NCBI GenBank assembly: GCA_003194525.1
Contig: NBIV01000267.1
Location: 1-64,000 of the forward strand
Direction: 5' to 3'
Length of the DNA: 64,000 nucleotides
Origin: Gracilariopsis chorda
Lineage: Eukaryota > Rhodophyta > Florideophyceae > Gracilariales > Gracilariaceae
Position 1 is the stretch's first letter. Each line of letters begins with the position of its first letter. A program made the translations under genes and the position numbers. Positions 23,835-35,080 of the stretch are shown piece by piece. Below the pieces are notes generated by a model. It worked only from the letters and a program-made list of their open reading frames with translations. It had not been told where the DNA came from and made no database searches.

Positions 23835-24581
23835 ATGAATACCTCTGCCACCTCTTTACTTGGCTCCCCTCTCAAACTAGTTGCTTCTCAACCCGTTGCG
23901 TTGCAGCAACCGCAAACACCACTTGTCCTCGGCGATACTCATACTGCTGTTCCAGACTCCTGTTCTCCTTCACAGCTTGTTTCTTCGTATTTTTGTTTGC
24001 ATCCGGAGGAGTCTGCCAATTTTTCAACTGATACCGCGCTAGTCGCTAACTTCGTTGGCACACCGTCCACCTCCAACATCGCTTTATCTGTTCTTGACAC
24101 GCAACAGGATTGTGTCGTGAATACTCCCTCCTCATTTACTCGCCCAGAGGAAATGATGGAGGACGACGAGGAGCTGGAGCAGGGGGAGCAGGAAAGGAGA
24201 TGGAGACGTTCTGCTCACAAATTTCAAAAGAGCGATACCGTTACTTCACTTGAAGAAGACCTCATTCCTCCCTTCCTCTTTGAGGGCACGATGAGTGACT
24301 GTGGGCTCGACAACGCCCCACTTGCCGACCTTGGTTTTGCATTTTCTCTTGCAGAGGGTGATTCTATCTCCGTGAACTATTACAGTTTGCACCCTGTCGA
24401 CATATTCGAGGATGGTCTGATTAAGGAAATGGGACTGAGACCTATCGACGATTTCAACATTGACATGCCTGACCATCTCATCAATGAAGACTTTGCTGGC
24501 ATCTACAACAGTGCGAATCTGAATTATCCTTCACTGATAGCCTCAGTCAACCCTGTTGCACCGCCTGACTACGGATTGTAG
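23835..24581 (+). CDS. Hypothetical acidic protein
   Basis: An uninterrupted 248-codon frame starts at an ATG (23,835) and ends at a TAG. The N-terminal 100 residues are Ser/Thr/Pro-rich. A Glu/Asp-rich charged stretch with a short basic patch (ERRWRRSAHKF) follows at about 105-130. The remainder is acidic and rich in aromatic and Asp residues. No membrane segment, signal peptide or known domain is evident. It lies 135 bases after the broken Tul1-like frame and on the same strand. It could be a genuine small gene or a relic of a longer one. I do not recognise it. Confidence 0.4.
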   Translation: MNTSATSLLGSPLKLVASQPVALQQPQTPLVLGDTHTAVPDSCSPSQLVSSYFCLHPEESANFSTDTALVANFVGTPSTSNIALSVLDTQQDCVVNTPSSFTRPEEMMEDDEELEQGEQERRWRRSAHKFQKSDTVTSLEEDLIPPFLFEGTMSDCGLDNAPLADLGFAFSLAEGDSISVNYYSLHPVDIFEDGLIKEMGLRPIDDFNIDMPDHLINEDFAGIYNSANLNYPSLIASVNPVAPPDYGL

Positions 24582-25271
24582 CAAATCTCTAACAGCTCTG
24601 GGTCAAAAAAGAGGCTCTTCACGTCATTCGTGGAAGGTTGTAGCTCTGTTTTATTTTAACTCAACATGCCTTGCTCTTCATCTCCCTCAACGGTTACCTG
24701 TGTCCCCATCACCTCATTTCGTGCGGAATTGCTAAAATTGTATCGGATACCGAAGAAACTGGGTGGTAAGAGGAGGTTGCCATCGGCGATCTTAGACCTT
24801 CAACCCATGTGTGTATAGACAATATCTTAGCTCCGAATCCAAGTCCGTGTTGTTCTGCAACTTCCCTTCAAGATAGTTTTGCCACAATCCCTTTCGAGAC
24901 TATTCGATGTGCGATACTATCATCCTTAGTGGCCTCATAGTTTTCGTAGGGTCTTGAACAGTCTTCATATTACAAGAACACCAAAATTCAATGTAGTTTA
25001 GTTTCCCAACTCTATCAAACCCCCCGAAAAGTGTCGAACAGAAAAGGATCATTCAGACTTGAACGACTACGATCGTACATATTGTGTCGTTAGCACTGCG
25101 ATTAAAGGATCCCTTGGGCCCTCCAGTGTTTCGTGTGTGTACGAACTGCTGACCAAGACCACTGCTGACATTGGAAGACGATGGACTAGTTAAAGAACTA
25201 TTACACACAGGGACTCGAGGTTCGATGGTGTCCGAAATCTCGAAAGTTTACTCAGGAGAAGCTTAAGTCCT
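24582..25271. other. No gene seen
   Basis: About 690 bases between the acidic ORF and the 3' end of the PPR-like gene. No coding frame, repeat or RNA gene is evident. Confidence 0.45.
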
Positions 25272-26817
25272 TCAGTATCTCTGGACAAACTCGCTCCGCT
25301 AGTGAATACGCATAAAATTTCCCACAATCCTTCGCCATGGATTCTAGCATGCCCGTTAGTAGCCTTACTCGTTCCGAGGGATCAGAGATTTTGTCAACGG
25401 CGCGAACCACTGCATCGTAAAGGTCCCTCGATCAGTGCGACCGAAGACACGCGTGGCCATCCTCGATACTGGCTCGGATTTTCCGGAACAAGGCCCTTGC
25501 TCGTCTTATGTGAGTGGGGTCCTTGCTAAGTGTACACGCATGTATAAGACTGCGGTATGTCTGATGATTCGGAGGGTATCCCAAACGTTGCATATCCGGC
25601 AACACCCCGAAAGCAGACACCACATCCCCTTCTTCTGCGTAGGCTTTGACTATCGTTTCTATGGCTACACGCTGAGGGCGGACATTCAACGCTTCCATAG
25701 CACATAGAATGTTTCGCAATTCAGCTCCACTTCGTTCTGGATCACCAGCTTTCCGAATCATCTTGTTCAAAACATATGGAACACAATATCCAGCAAGAAT
25801 CATCTCTTTTACCAATTTCAGCACAGTTTCCTTGCGATCGCCACCGATTGCGGCAACGATCGCCGCAGTTAAAGTTCTTCGTCCGGCTTTCCATAAATTT
25901 TCCGTGCTTTCTCAAGCATTTCCATGGCCTGATCAACATTTCCAGACGTCCATATCCTGAACAGAAGTGAAAGTTAGTTTATTAGGACACATCCCACTTT
26001 CTTGCATTTTGTTCAGATAGTATATAACATCTTCGACGCGACTCTTCGCTGCGTACGCACTAATAAGAGTTGAATAGGTAACAACGTTTGGCTGCAAACC
26101 CTCACGGTTCAAAGCATCAAAGGCGATCTTCATACTTTCGAAATCGTTCGCCTTGAAACATGCATGTATAGGCGCATTGTAAACAGGCAAATTGGGCTTA
26201 ATTGATAGCAACTCCATTACCAGTTGTTCGATGATCTCGAAAGCGCGAATAGCATCTCCGCTCCGACCGCATGCATCAGCCAGGGAGCACAGGGTTACGA
26301 TATCCGGGAGAATTCTGTCTTCTCGTATAAACTGAAGTACTTTAAAAGCAAGGTGGGATCGCTTAGCTCTCGCACATGTGTGAATGAGAGAGTTGTACGT
26401 AACGAGGTTTGGTTCCAGACCACTCCGTTTCATTTCAGTCATAAGATCAAAAGCTTGATCCACTGCAACCGCTGCACTGCATTTTGCACAAGCGTCAATT
26501 GCTACAGAGTATGTGACAATGGTAGGCGCAACCCCAGCTATTCGCATTCAGTGAAACAAGCGCAACGCAGCATCCAGCTCTCTCCAGCGGCCACAACCTT
26601 GTATCAAATTGTCGTAGGTATGAGAGTTGGGATGGATTACGTCTTTCTGAATCATATCTTTCACCAATCCAAAGGCTCGTTCGAGGCGCCGAGAAAAAGG
26701 AGGAAAAACGCTTGTAATATAGCACTCAGTCAGACGGTCATCTTGAAAACACGTAAACAGACGCATGTATAGCGATCGCACCAAGCATGAACAAACAAAC
26801 CGTTCTAACTGCCACAT
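25272..26817 (-). pseudogene. Pentatricopeptide repeat (PPR) protein, broken
   Basis: The minus strand encodes about eight 35-residue PPR motifs with the P-class pattern, for example PTIVTYSVAIDACAK, PNLVTYNSLIHTCAR, PNVVTYSTLISAYAA and PNHQTYRSLIHACT. PPR proteins bind RNA in plastids or mitochondria and control its processing, stability or translation. Two in-frame TGA codons interrupt the frame (about 26,548 and 25,432), and the reading frame slips by one base near 25,970 and again near 25,875. Coding similarity resumes after each. A further ~50 codons stay open after the second TGA. The N-terminus and targeting peptide are not visible. Most likely a relatively young pseudogene. Confidence 0.82.
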
Positions 26818-26899
26818 CGCACGGACGATATAAGAGCAATCTGTAAAATACCACCTGGGGTAAACGAACCAATTAGTGTACCATCATATCCAGTTTACC

Positions 26900-27820
26900 T
26901 CACTGAAGCTTCTTTGTCAAAGCTTCAATCAAACCAATCATCTGTTTCCTCTCTGCAAGTGCTAGAGCACGCTCTTCCTTTTCCATTTCAAATCGTTTCC
27001 TCTCAAGCTCCAATCTACTGTCCGCTTCTCTCCTCGAAGCCTCAAAATGTTGCCGATCTTTCTCGTTTCTTTCTCTTTCCATCTTCAAGCGTTCTTGTTC
27101 CATGTCGAACCGCTTTTGTTCTAATATTTGACGTTCTTTCGATTGCTCGAGAAGAAAAACTGTCATATCGTCAGCAGAATTAGAAGCCTCCAAACGTCGA
27201 GCCCGTTTTCTGCCTGGCGATTTCGAGATATCAGTACCTCCATCACTTTGCACTGCAATTGTCTTGCGTTTCATAGCCTTCTTGCGTATTTCTTCACCGG
27301 CATCAATTAGTTTTTTCTCATGTGCACTAAGCTCTTCCTTTTCTACCTTCACCGCTTCTGCTTTTTCGTCCATTTCAAGAATGAGATCATCTAACAGCAC
27401 TTCCTTCTCACCATACTCCTCCACAATTCCAGTTGCGGACACATTACGCCTATTGTCTGCTCTTCGTATAGCCACAAGCCTTTTAAATCGATCGATTAGC
27501 GTCTTCCGTGATGGACGGTTCATATGAGAAAACAATGCCCTAGGAACAACTGCAAGAAAAGTATTCAACACTTTATCAAATATCACGTCAGTTTTGCCCC
27601 ATTCTGGAACATGCGCGTCAGATTCTCGCACCGCCTGAAGAAGAAAAATATCATATGCTTGAGTAAATCGAAATCGCTTCAGTTTTTGCGTAGTGGACGA
27701 TAAGGGAGACTCTTTTGGTAGTTCGGGAGAATGGGTTTGGGGTTTTCCGGGCAATCCTGTTGTAGTCTGCATAGCCTTGGAGTCTTTCGACGACTTTTCG
27801 GAATGCCCGGACGTGCTCAT
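26900..27820 (-). CDS. Myb/SANT-like DNA-binding protein with coiled coil, probable Harbinger partner
   Basis: A 306-residue intact frame starts at the ATG at 27,820; an in-frame TTG lies slightly upstream. Residues about 45-130 form a Myb/SANT or trihelix-like domain (RFRFTQAYDIFLLQAV ... EWGKTDVIFDKVLNTF ... SRKTLIDRFKRLV). A basic nuclear-localisation-like stretch (GRKRARR) and about 90 residues of Glu/Arg/Lys-rich coiled coil follow. PIF/Harbinger elements usually encode such a DNA-binding protein, which brings the transposase to element ends. A broken Harbinger transposase lies on the same strand at 29,052-30,136. The protein is whole while its transposase is not, so it may be retained by the host or serve other copies. 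A host transcription factor is the alternative. Confidence 0.7.
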   Translation of the reverse strand: MSTSGHSEKSSKDSKAMQTTTGLPGKPQTHSPELPKESPLSSTTQKLKRFRFTQAYDIFLLQAVRESDAHVPEWGKTDVIFDKVLNTFLAVVPRALFSHMNRPSRKTLIDRFKRLVAIRRADNRRNVSATGIVEEYGEKEVLLDDLILEMDEKAEAVKVEKEELSAHEKKLIDAGEEIRKKAMKRKTIAVQSDGGTDISKSPGRKRARRLEASNSADDMTVFLLEQSKERQILEQKRFDMEQERLKMERERNEKDRQHFEASRREADSRLELERKRFEMEKEERALALAERKQMIGLIEALTKKLQ

Positions 27821-27897
27821 GGTCAGAGAGCCGTTCAAACGTAGCGCGTCGTCTGCGAAAGAGGTATACCATCAGCTACTCGTATGGATGGTGGTTT

Positions 27898-28000
27898 GTA
27901 CGAGAATTCGTATGAAATTCTCGTACGTTTCGTAGCCACAAATGACAAGTGTGCATCCTGTCCCTGGTGTATACCATAATTGTACGAGAATTTGTACGGC
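27898..28000. repeat. Inverted GTACGAGAATT motifs
   Basis: GTACGAGAATT at about 27,899 is followed by its near complement AATTCTCGTAC, giving a short palindrome. CGTAGCCAC follows, and another GTACGAGAATTTGTAC lies at about 27,983-27,998. The cluster is directly upstream of the Myb-like gene. It resembles the inverted CTCGTAGC motif upstream of the transposase at 19,639. It could be a binding site for the Myb-like protein or a terminal repeat remnant. Confidence 0.5.
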
Positions 28001-28192
28001 GTAAATCCTCTATTGTGCTTGAATGACACTGTGAGCTGTGCTGAGCGTGCTGACCGCACTTGAGTGCGAATGGGCAATGCGCCGATGTGGTCCTGCCTCC
28101 CTGCATGTCTGTTTCTCTTCGTAAGAGAAATTCCCCCAAATTCTTTGGGCGGTGACATCTTCTAACCAGCACAACCTGAATGCCTTTTGAGC

Positions 28193-28842
28193 ATGACCGA
28201 CGCAGGACCATCGGATGCAGCAGCCCGCCTCCGGGCTGCATGGGCCACGCTGAAGCCGAGTCGCCACGACTACGGCAAGGTCGTCACTGAGCTGAACGCT
28301 TCGAAGTTGGTCGGCGAGGGAAGGGTTTTCGAGAGCAGGCCACACGTTCTTATCACCCATATGGGTTACTTTAAGCCAGAAACTGATGCCTTCCTTGCCG
28401 GGCTCAAGAACAAGGATCCACGATCCGCTAAGGAATGGTAGTATATCAACGCAGCAGATGTGTGGGCTGATGTGGCCGCGATGGCCAACCGGCTCGATTT
28501 GTATTATATGAGCATGTACGTCGACAAATTGGTCCGGAAGGCATGTTATAGGGGCTCTGTAATAAATTGCAATGCAGGGAAACATATAATATACAGCAAC
28601 ATAGTTTGAACGTTGTCTGGTGTTCTGTTTGAATTGTTCCCAGGGTGTACAGCAAACTTGTCCGCAGACACTTCAAGTCAAGTCGTTCTCGTAATTTCCA
28701 TATAAGTCACAGCTTCCTTGCGCTTTCTATAATTCTGTCACAGCGACAGACGCCCAGTGGCGTTGTGCATGACGGGGAAATGCAGAAGATCATGTATCAT
28801 CCCACTGAAGCCGCTGCCGCCGCTGCCATCATGATGCTCTAG
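28193..28842 (+). CDS. Unrecognised gene, possibly with two very short introns
   Basis: The first frame starts at ATG 28,193 (MTDAGPSDAAARLRAAW) and encodes about 83 residues. It then meets a TAG at 28,439, after which the same frame stays open for about 25 codons (YINAADVWADVAAM). A GT at about 28,517 and an AG before 28,642 would splice to KLVRRHFKSSRS. A second pair (about 28,690 and 28,742) would splice to RQTPSGVVHDGEMQ, ending in an Ala-rich tail at 28,842. Those splice sites are inferred from GT/AG and pyrimidine tracts. The in-frame TAG argues for a broken gene unless it is also removed. It lies between the Myb-like gene and the Harbinger transposase on the opposite strand. Family unknown. 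Confidence 0.3.
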
Positions 28843-29051
28843 CAGCCTGCAACCAGTCCAGAACGCGTGGATGATCCACTTCACAACCTTTTCAAGCACT
28901 CACTGACGCGCACGCAGTTCACAGGATACACCAACTATGAATAACTTTGATATGTGCAAAGCATTTGATTATGCTACCACTAGTGCTGAGTTCATCGCTG
29001 AACAAGCCCCAGTTCTTGAGGTCTGTCAGCGATACTCTCTCGCAAAGCAGA

Positions 29052-30136
29052 CTATTCTCTTCGTCCTACCCGTGAACTCCAGTTGCTTCGCTCTATATGA
29101 CACATATCTTGAAAGTGTACAACTGGTGTGCCAATGACCTGATTATGTACATGGTGTGGTACCATTTCATATGACCCCACTTCTGCGTTGTTTATCATAA
29201 ATTTGTGCAGCGTACATGCGACTAGCGTATTTAGTGTACAATTTGCCATATAATAAGGTAAAGCAGACCAAAATATCGGAAACTGGCAGATAAATATCCG
29301 AAAGGCCTGCTCACAACTCACACGACAAGATGAATGATACGCGTTAAATGAATCTTCTCTTGGCGTTTGATAACGCCTGGGATATGGTGCGACTACTCGA
29401 TTATCTTTTGCATATACTTCATAGGCGACAACCGTAGCCCACTCAGGTACTGCATCCCTGTTCAGAAATTCATGTAGTGCCATAGCGGTAAATGCCTTTG
29501 AATCATATGTGCCACCTGCATGAAGTGCTGAGACAAAACAGAACTTGTAAACAGCTTGAACAGCAGCCTGGACGCATATCACAAGAAACCCTTCCTTTAA
29601 TAATACTTGAGTGGATCAGGAACATATCTCAAAGACGTTCGACGAATTCTTATAGCAATTCCGTCCGAGGCTACAATAACCCAGTCGAATGGCGAATGTC
29701 AAAGCTTTGGAAACTTCTTTGCGTTTGATAAGCACTCTTCTTTTCTCGAAGGAAAGTGAATCTGATGCAAAAATTCGTCGAAAGCAAGAAGTGTTTCGTT
29801 GGAAACATGTTGAAACGTAAAATCTGCAATTTTATAAGGCCTGCAAACATTCAAATAACTTGCTCCATCAAGTAGTCAAAGCAAAACTCAAACCATTGCT
29901 TCCACCGATACGTATGTTGGAGCAGATGTATGAGTACGTTGATATCGCAATAGTTTGGAGCGCACGACTTTCAGTAGCTTCCTGAACTGTGTCTTGGACA
30001 AGTGATACAGTCTTTGATATGTGGAGTGTGATAGATTTGCTTCTTTTGTTGGAAAATGGAAACAGAATCGTTGCAAAACAGTGCAAAAAGGTCGGTTGAA
30101 TCTACATAACTGAACGCATATAGAAATGAGGATCAT
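29052..30136 (-). pseudogene. Second PIF/Harbinger-like transposase (broken)
   Basis: The minus strand reads STYQRLYHLSKTQFRKLL, then a DNA-binding region, then FDWVIVASDGIAIRIRR (first Asp), DPLKYY, GGTYDSKAF (second Asp) and APYPRRYQTPREDSFNAYHSS with EQAFRIF (Glu). This is the DDE_Tnp_4 pattern. In-frame stops occur after VEAMV, after VLL, before HSPFDW and before RKGFL, with a one-base slip near 29,585. The GDEAY-type block reads AYEVY, so a key residue is lost too. With the Myb-like gene to its left on the same strand it forms the two-gene layout expected of PIF/Harbinger. It is a different lineage from the transposase at 19,639, which it resembles only in motifs. Confidence 0.8.
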
Positions 30137-30449
30137 ACAAACGAAGGTTGTAGTTGAAAGTCATGGTTGTTGAACTTTTTCATACCACTTTGGACAGAAA
30201 CCACGACAGCGTGAAGACGAAACATGTAAGGGTTAGCAAAGCTTCCATGGCATGACTAGAATTTGAGATGTGTCGCGTTGCAATTTCTCATAAAATAAAT
30301 GCAACACTTCTTATCTAGAAAATTAAATAACAAGTTGTATTTTACAAACTTCAAATGTTTTCTTATTTAGAAATTTCTAATCAGTGATTCACAAACTCAT
30401 GCAATGGCCATAAACTGAATTGCTGTTATGAAATTCATGAACAGCAACG

Positions 30450-32461
30450 ACAATGATCAACGCCATCGAAATCATATGGATATATCCAGATGGAGCACCA
30501 GACGCAGTCTCTGGTGATGATGAGTACAACCGCGTCGCATTCCATCAGTTCCTGCACACCCACAACATTGCTTTCAAACCACGTCGCACAAATACCAACA
30601 AAAAGCTGAAAATTGTTGAGCGAAAGAACGCGACTGCTAAGGCAATCATCAGCAAACTCGACGATGGGCACAGCAAAGCCGATACAAAGACAGTACTTAA
30701 ATGGCGGAGCTTCTTGTCAAACCTTGTTCTCCGGCAACAATCTACTCAGCTCTTTCGAACTCTTCCGTGGCTACAGACCCTCAGTTCTGGATCTCCTTTG
30801 CGAAATCGTCAAAGAAGAGCTCCTGGCTGCGCACAAGTAACAAGTAGCCACCCACAAGCTACAGTGACTCCTACATTCCAAAGCTCATCAGCCATACCAA
30901 CCACTTCTTTTTTCACCTGGTGACAGCATTTGGGTCTTTTATAAGACTATAAAGCATAACAAAGAGGTCAAATGTATCACAGCAACTGTCATCACCCCCC
31001 ATCCCCACTATCTAGAATTACGCTGCACTGCCCGTGGTCGTCCGACGCGCGTTGCTTACGAAGACGTCCGTTTTAGACCGCAATGCCCTCTAGCCGCCAA
31101 ACTGCTGTCCTGCTCACTCGAAGAAGAGCTAGCCATGCCTGATACTGAATCTGCAGTCCTCTTCCAGGATGTCCCTCGCCCCTGGGACAAACAAAACCGC
31201 ACCAAACCACAAAGAAGAGGAATATCTTCTCGCTATCAGTCGACAATCGCCCACTAATCGTCCTGATGGAGGGCAGCGGGATTTCAAAAAGTACGCAATC
31301 AGTCGTCATAGCAGCGCGCAGATTTGGATGTACACAGAAAAGAACTGCAATGCGACCTATCCCGTGAACTGGAAACAAGCAACCACCACACACCTCAGCT
31401 TTGCACCACCTTTCATCCTGCAGAACGCACTGAAGCAAGAACACGACTCTAACTGGACAGAAGCCTATGAGGAAGTCCCAGAGTGCAGCGTACCACGCAA
31501 TGCAAACGCCATTACCTCGCATGTCGTGTACAGAATAAACTCGATGAGGAAGTTGTGCGTAAGACCCTTTCTACATATGTACATGGACGAAAATCCATCT
31601 TGTCCATTGTCCACGATTTTGGGGCCGCTCTTGGAGCGAACCCACGGAAGAGACACTTCGTAATCTTTCTACCAGATTCGTTTTTACATTTTCGCTTAGT
31701 AAACATGAATTAGTGTTAATTCTTTTCCCGGCGCAGTGCCAAAAACCCATGTCCATATCCATATGTAGAAAGGGCCTAAAATGAAGGAACGCATTGTCCA
31801 GCACAGCAATCAAGATGACGAAATGGACACTGTAAGAAGGAACTCGTCGAACACATCGCTATTCGTCATAAGATTGCCACTATCACGAGTGTCTTTCATC
31901 GGTTGGAGGATCAGTACAGTAGAAATCAAAGGCACCTTTCTGCAGAATGGACCTATCACACGAGATGTGTTCGTGCGACCGTCCCGTGAGTGGCCGGGCA
32001 AACGAGGCACAATTTGAAAACTGTGCACACTGCCATACGGCATAGCAGATGCTGAGCGGAAATGGCAGCTGACGGTCGAGACGTACATGATTTAAAACGC
32101 TGAAATGGAAAGGGTCCTCGGAATCTCACAAATGTTCATTAGATGCAACAAACCAGGAAACGTCCAGCTAATAATTGCAAAAGCTACCGATGACTTTTTG
32201 ATCTATGGAATCTACTCAGCGATGAAGAACCTCGCCGAACGGCTGAAGCAGCGATTTAAGGTTGATATCGATATCATTGATTATAAGATACAATTTGATG
32301 GATGCGAAATCGCCCAAGATGAGACTAAGAACATTACTTTAGCACTGGCTCGCTACCTAGAGCGCCTGACATCAAGCGATGTATCCCGAGCACAGCGAAA
32401 GCAAAGAAAAGGTGTTTATAGTAGTGCAAACATGGCTGGAATGGTTCCCGCCATTGTTTAA
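30450..32461 (+). mobile_element. Ty1/copia element fragment (fossil)
   Basis: Integrase-like sequence (DGAPDAVSGDDEYN, HNIAFKPR, KLKIVERKNATAK) lies at 30,453-30,720. It is followed by an SSFELFRGYRPS block, a post-integrase module (GDSIWVFYKTIKHN) near 30,920, and a reverse transcriptase part (GWRISTVEIKGTFLQNG, YGIADAERKWQLT, TDDFLIYGIY) from about 31,890 to 32,450. Order and motifs are those of copia. It is broken, with more than ten breaks, and lacks recognisable LTRs and gag. Old, truncated copy. Confidence 0.8.
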
Positions 32462-32529
32462 ATATGAGAACGGCTGCATTGGAACCATCTCTTTTTCGAT
32501 TCACGTTGCTTTGATTTGAATTTAAAAAT

Positions 32530-33280
32530 ACAGAAGTCCAATGTAAAACATTGGTACGACCCGGGAGGTCGTTAAACTCGCCCAAGCAACCGGTCAGCTT
32601 GCCAGTTGCCCTCCCGGACCTGGGTGAATAGTCTTGAAAAGTCACCCGCGTAACTGCACGTACGCAGTCGGTCACGGGCCCGCTACCGGAAGAAGATCCA
32701 GCCGCTGTTTCCCTGAATTTTTCCCTCGAAGGAAGAGCTCCAAAGGAGCCTCTGGACCGGGGTTTTTTCCAGGGGTTTCTCGGAGGATCTACACTTGGAT
32801 CAGACGCCGCAGCAGGTTACGCGCCGGTTCTTACCCCCGATCTTGCCGCTGAAATGAGGATTGGGCGGAAAGTATGTCGTCAATGGTTTCTTGGCGGCCA
32901 ACGTGGTACATGCGAATCGCCTTGTCGTGGTGTGCCCCTTACCCGAGGACCTCTAGAGGTTGAATGAAATGGTGGAATGAAGAAGGCAACAGTCCTCGGA
33001 AACGAAACGATTCTGCGGTTGAACACGCCTAGACACCTAATGCATTCTTAGTATAGTAGTAACCCAGTGTGTGTAGCACGACTCCGGGTTGTAGCTAATA
33101 GCTATCGTACGAAGAACGCGTTATAGGTTGTAGGGGTCCTTAGCAAACCCCCGGGCTAACATAGAATTGATGTTACTCGTTCGTAAACAGAGAGAGAGAG
33201 AAAACGTTGGTGTTCGATTTGGCAGCTTTTTGAAGAGAACAGGTGGAGACGCAGCACCAATCAATATACATATTTTGGAT
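32530..33280. other. GC-rich, hairpin-dense block of unknown origin
   Basis: From 32,540 to about 32,870 composition turns GC-rich and short inverted repeats become frequent (for example GCTCCAAAGGAGC near 32,737), as in the gypsy element at 1-9,735. A short (AG)n run lies near 33,188. No protein motif was recognised. It may be a fragment of a related gypsy element. Confidence 0.35.
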
Positions 33281-33289
33281 TGAAATCTC

Positions 33290-33520
33290 AATTTGAATTC
33301 CCTGTTGGAGACGCTACGGTACGTATTAGGTTGTCCCCAAGCTTTTTCATTACCATATCCTTACAATTTCCAATCTCTATACTACGTCTGACATATTCAT
33401 GTCCTCTGGAGATATCATTTCCACACCAGCACTATACTCTGGACTTCCATTGAGTGCGGCTTTTGCACAATATCGAATGAATTGTCTGTACCAGTATATA
33501 TTGAAGACTAGGGATACTCC
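33290..33520 (+). repeat. Outlying copy of the alternating repeat family
   Basis: Contains the box GTCCTCTGGAGATATCATTT at 33,401 followed by CACCAGCACTATACTCTGGA and a CCATTGAGT end. This matches, with differences, boxes at 36,345 and 36,869 in the array to the right. Confidence 0.6.
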
Positions 33521-35080
33521 TTAAAATTAGACGCCACTGCCAACATTGCTAACCTTAGCAGAAACTTGGGAATCATATTCATGCAAAACATGCCGATGGC
33601 TAGTCTGCTTAAGCTTCTGGATCGAAACAAAGGTAGCGCTAAACACTCACCTTGCAAGGGTACCTGTAGAATCTGTAGAGAGCACAGAATATGTCTAAGG
33701 ATAAAAAAGCTGCAGTTTGTATCCAACCTGTGATACTGGAAATAAGGATTTCAGAATCCTCCATGACGCCTTCGAGATCACTTTTCAGCTCAAGAATTAT
33801 TTTCCACCTGTGGACAGCTATTCGGATTGTTCAGGAAACTTTATATGCATCAATTGGTGCCTGCGCTGAACCCGCTGCCCAAATTTCTCCAGCACAGAGT
33901 AAAGTACGACGAAATACTGCAGCTTCAATTTCTACCCTAAGCAACATCGGTAGGGAGCATCTTGCGAAGCAATTCTTTCGAAGCAGATTCATGCCGCACA
34001 TAAAGAGGTCTGCATTTATGAAGTACTCGAATTAGTTGGGCAATTTTGTTCAGGAAGCTAGGGAGCTTTCTCGCATGCTTCGAGAAGTTCCTACCGCTTT
34101 GGTACAACGCGCCAAAACTAAACTGCTGGGAATTGTTGCTTATGAGGTTTAAAGGGTTTTGGGCTCTCAAATCGACGGATTACTGGAGAACTTCGTATCG
34201 GATAGTGCCTTCGTGACGGGTTCCGAGTTCGAAGTGGCCGGTGACTTTGGTGAGTACAGGGTTTTGAAATTGCGCTGTTAGAATTAGTTATCATTTACCT
34301 TTCTTTGAAAACCGTTGGCTCTAGCATCAGTTCTAACGTGCACAACCAAGCTTTTTTTATTCTACTCGATCTTTTGAAGAGATGAGTTATCCAGTTGCCA
34401 TGCCAAACTGGCCTGAAAGCCGAGTTGACATCTTCATGACACCCTGTCAATATGACATGACAACATGTTTATGTCAGAGAAGTCTTGGTTGACCATGTGG
34501 ACATATTGGCTCTAAAGTACACGTTGCCTACTACTCACATCGTTGACAGACACTCCACACGGTACAGCAGGGATCGAACAGTCAAGGAAGATTCCCAAGG
34601 GAGTCGTGCCAAGTTATCACTGGCACTCTGGGTCCATGCCAGATCATCAAAACCTTGTCTAATGACAATTCATCAGCATTGATGGAATTCGCCAGGTCAT
34701 CCAACGACTACATCCGGCACTGAACCCAGTAAACCAGTCGCGTACAGAGGCCAGCACGAACAACAAGCATCATACCCTTTAACTCGGACGAATCCTCATC
34801 GACTAGTGGCACTGATAGAACTAGACTAGAAACTCTAAGTAAACCACGATGGATGTTCCAAACTTCTAACTCGGATCATCACCATCGACTTCCAACCAAT
34901 ACAACCACTGCACCTCTGTTCCTAACATGCGCTTGCTCATATCGACGATGTGCTGCTGGTAGTACCGGCTGCATCTTCTTAAGTTCTTGAAACAGCTGTT
35001 TTGCTTCAGAAGACTTATACCCATCCTATTATTGAACAAGCTCGCAAATTGGTATATGTTGGAAATGAACTCGGAAAAGG
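33521..35080. other. No gene supported
   Basis: A forward stretch near 33,530-33,760 has a Cys-rich peptide (CKGTCRICREH) that recalls the C-terminus of some retroelement endonucleases. The surrounding frames are too broken to assign. A local inverted repeat around TGACA/TGTCA lies near 34,438-34,475. Nothing else is recognised. Confidence 0.3.

Noticed and set aside
23700-24581. A RING domain for the Tul1-like gene in the next ORF
   Set aside because: The 23,835-24,581 frame has few cysteines and no C3HC4 spacing.
21122-26817. Reassigned stop codons as an explanation for in-frame stops
   Set aside because: All three stop codons occur in the broken genes and at positions of different residues, while PTOX, the hemerythrin-like gene and the intact transposase use ordinary stops and have none in frame.
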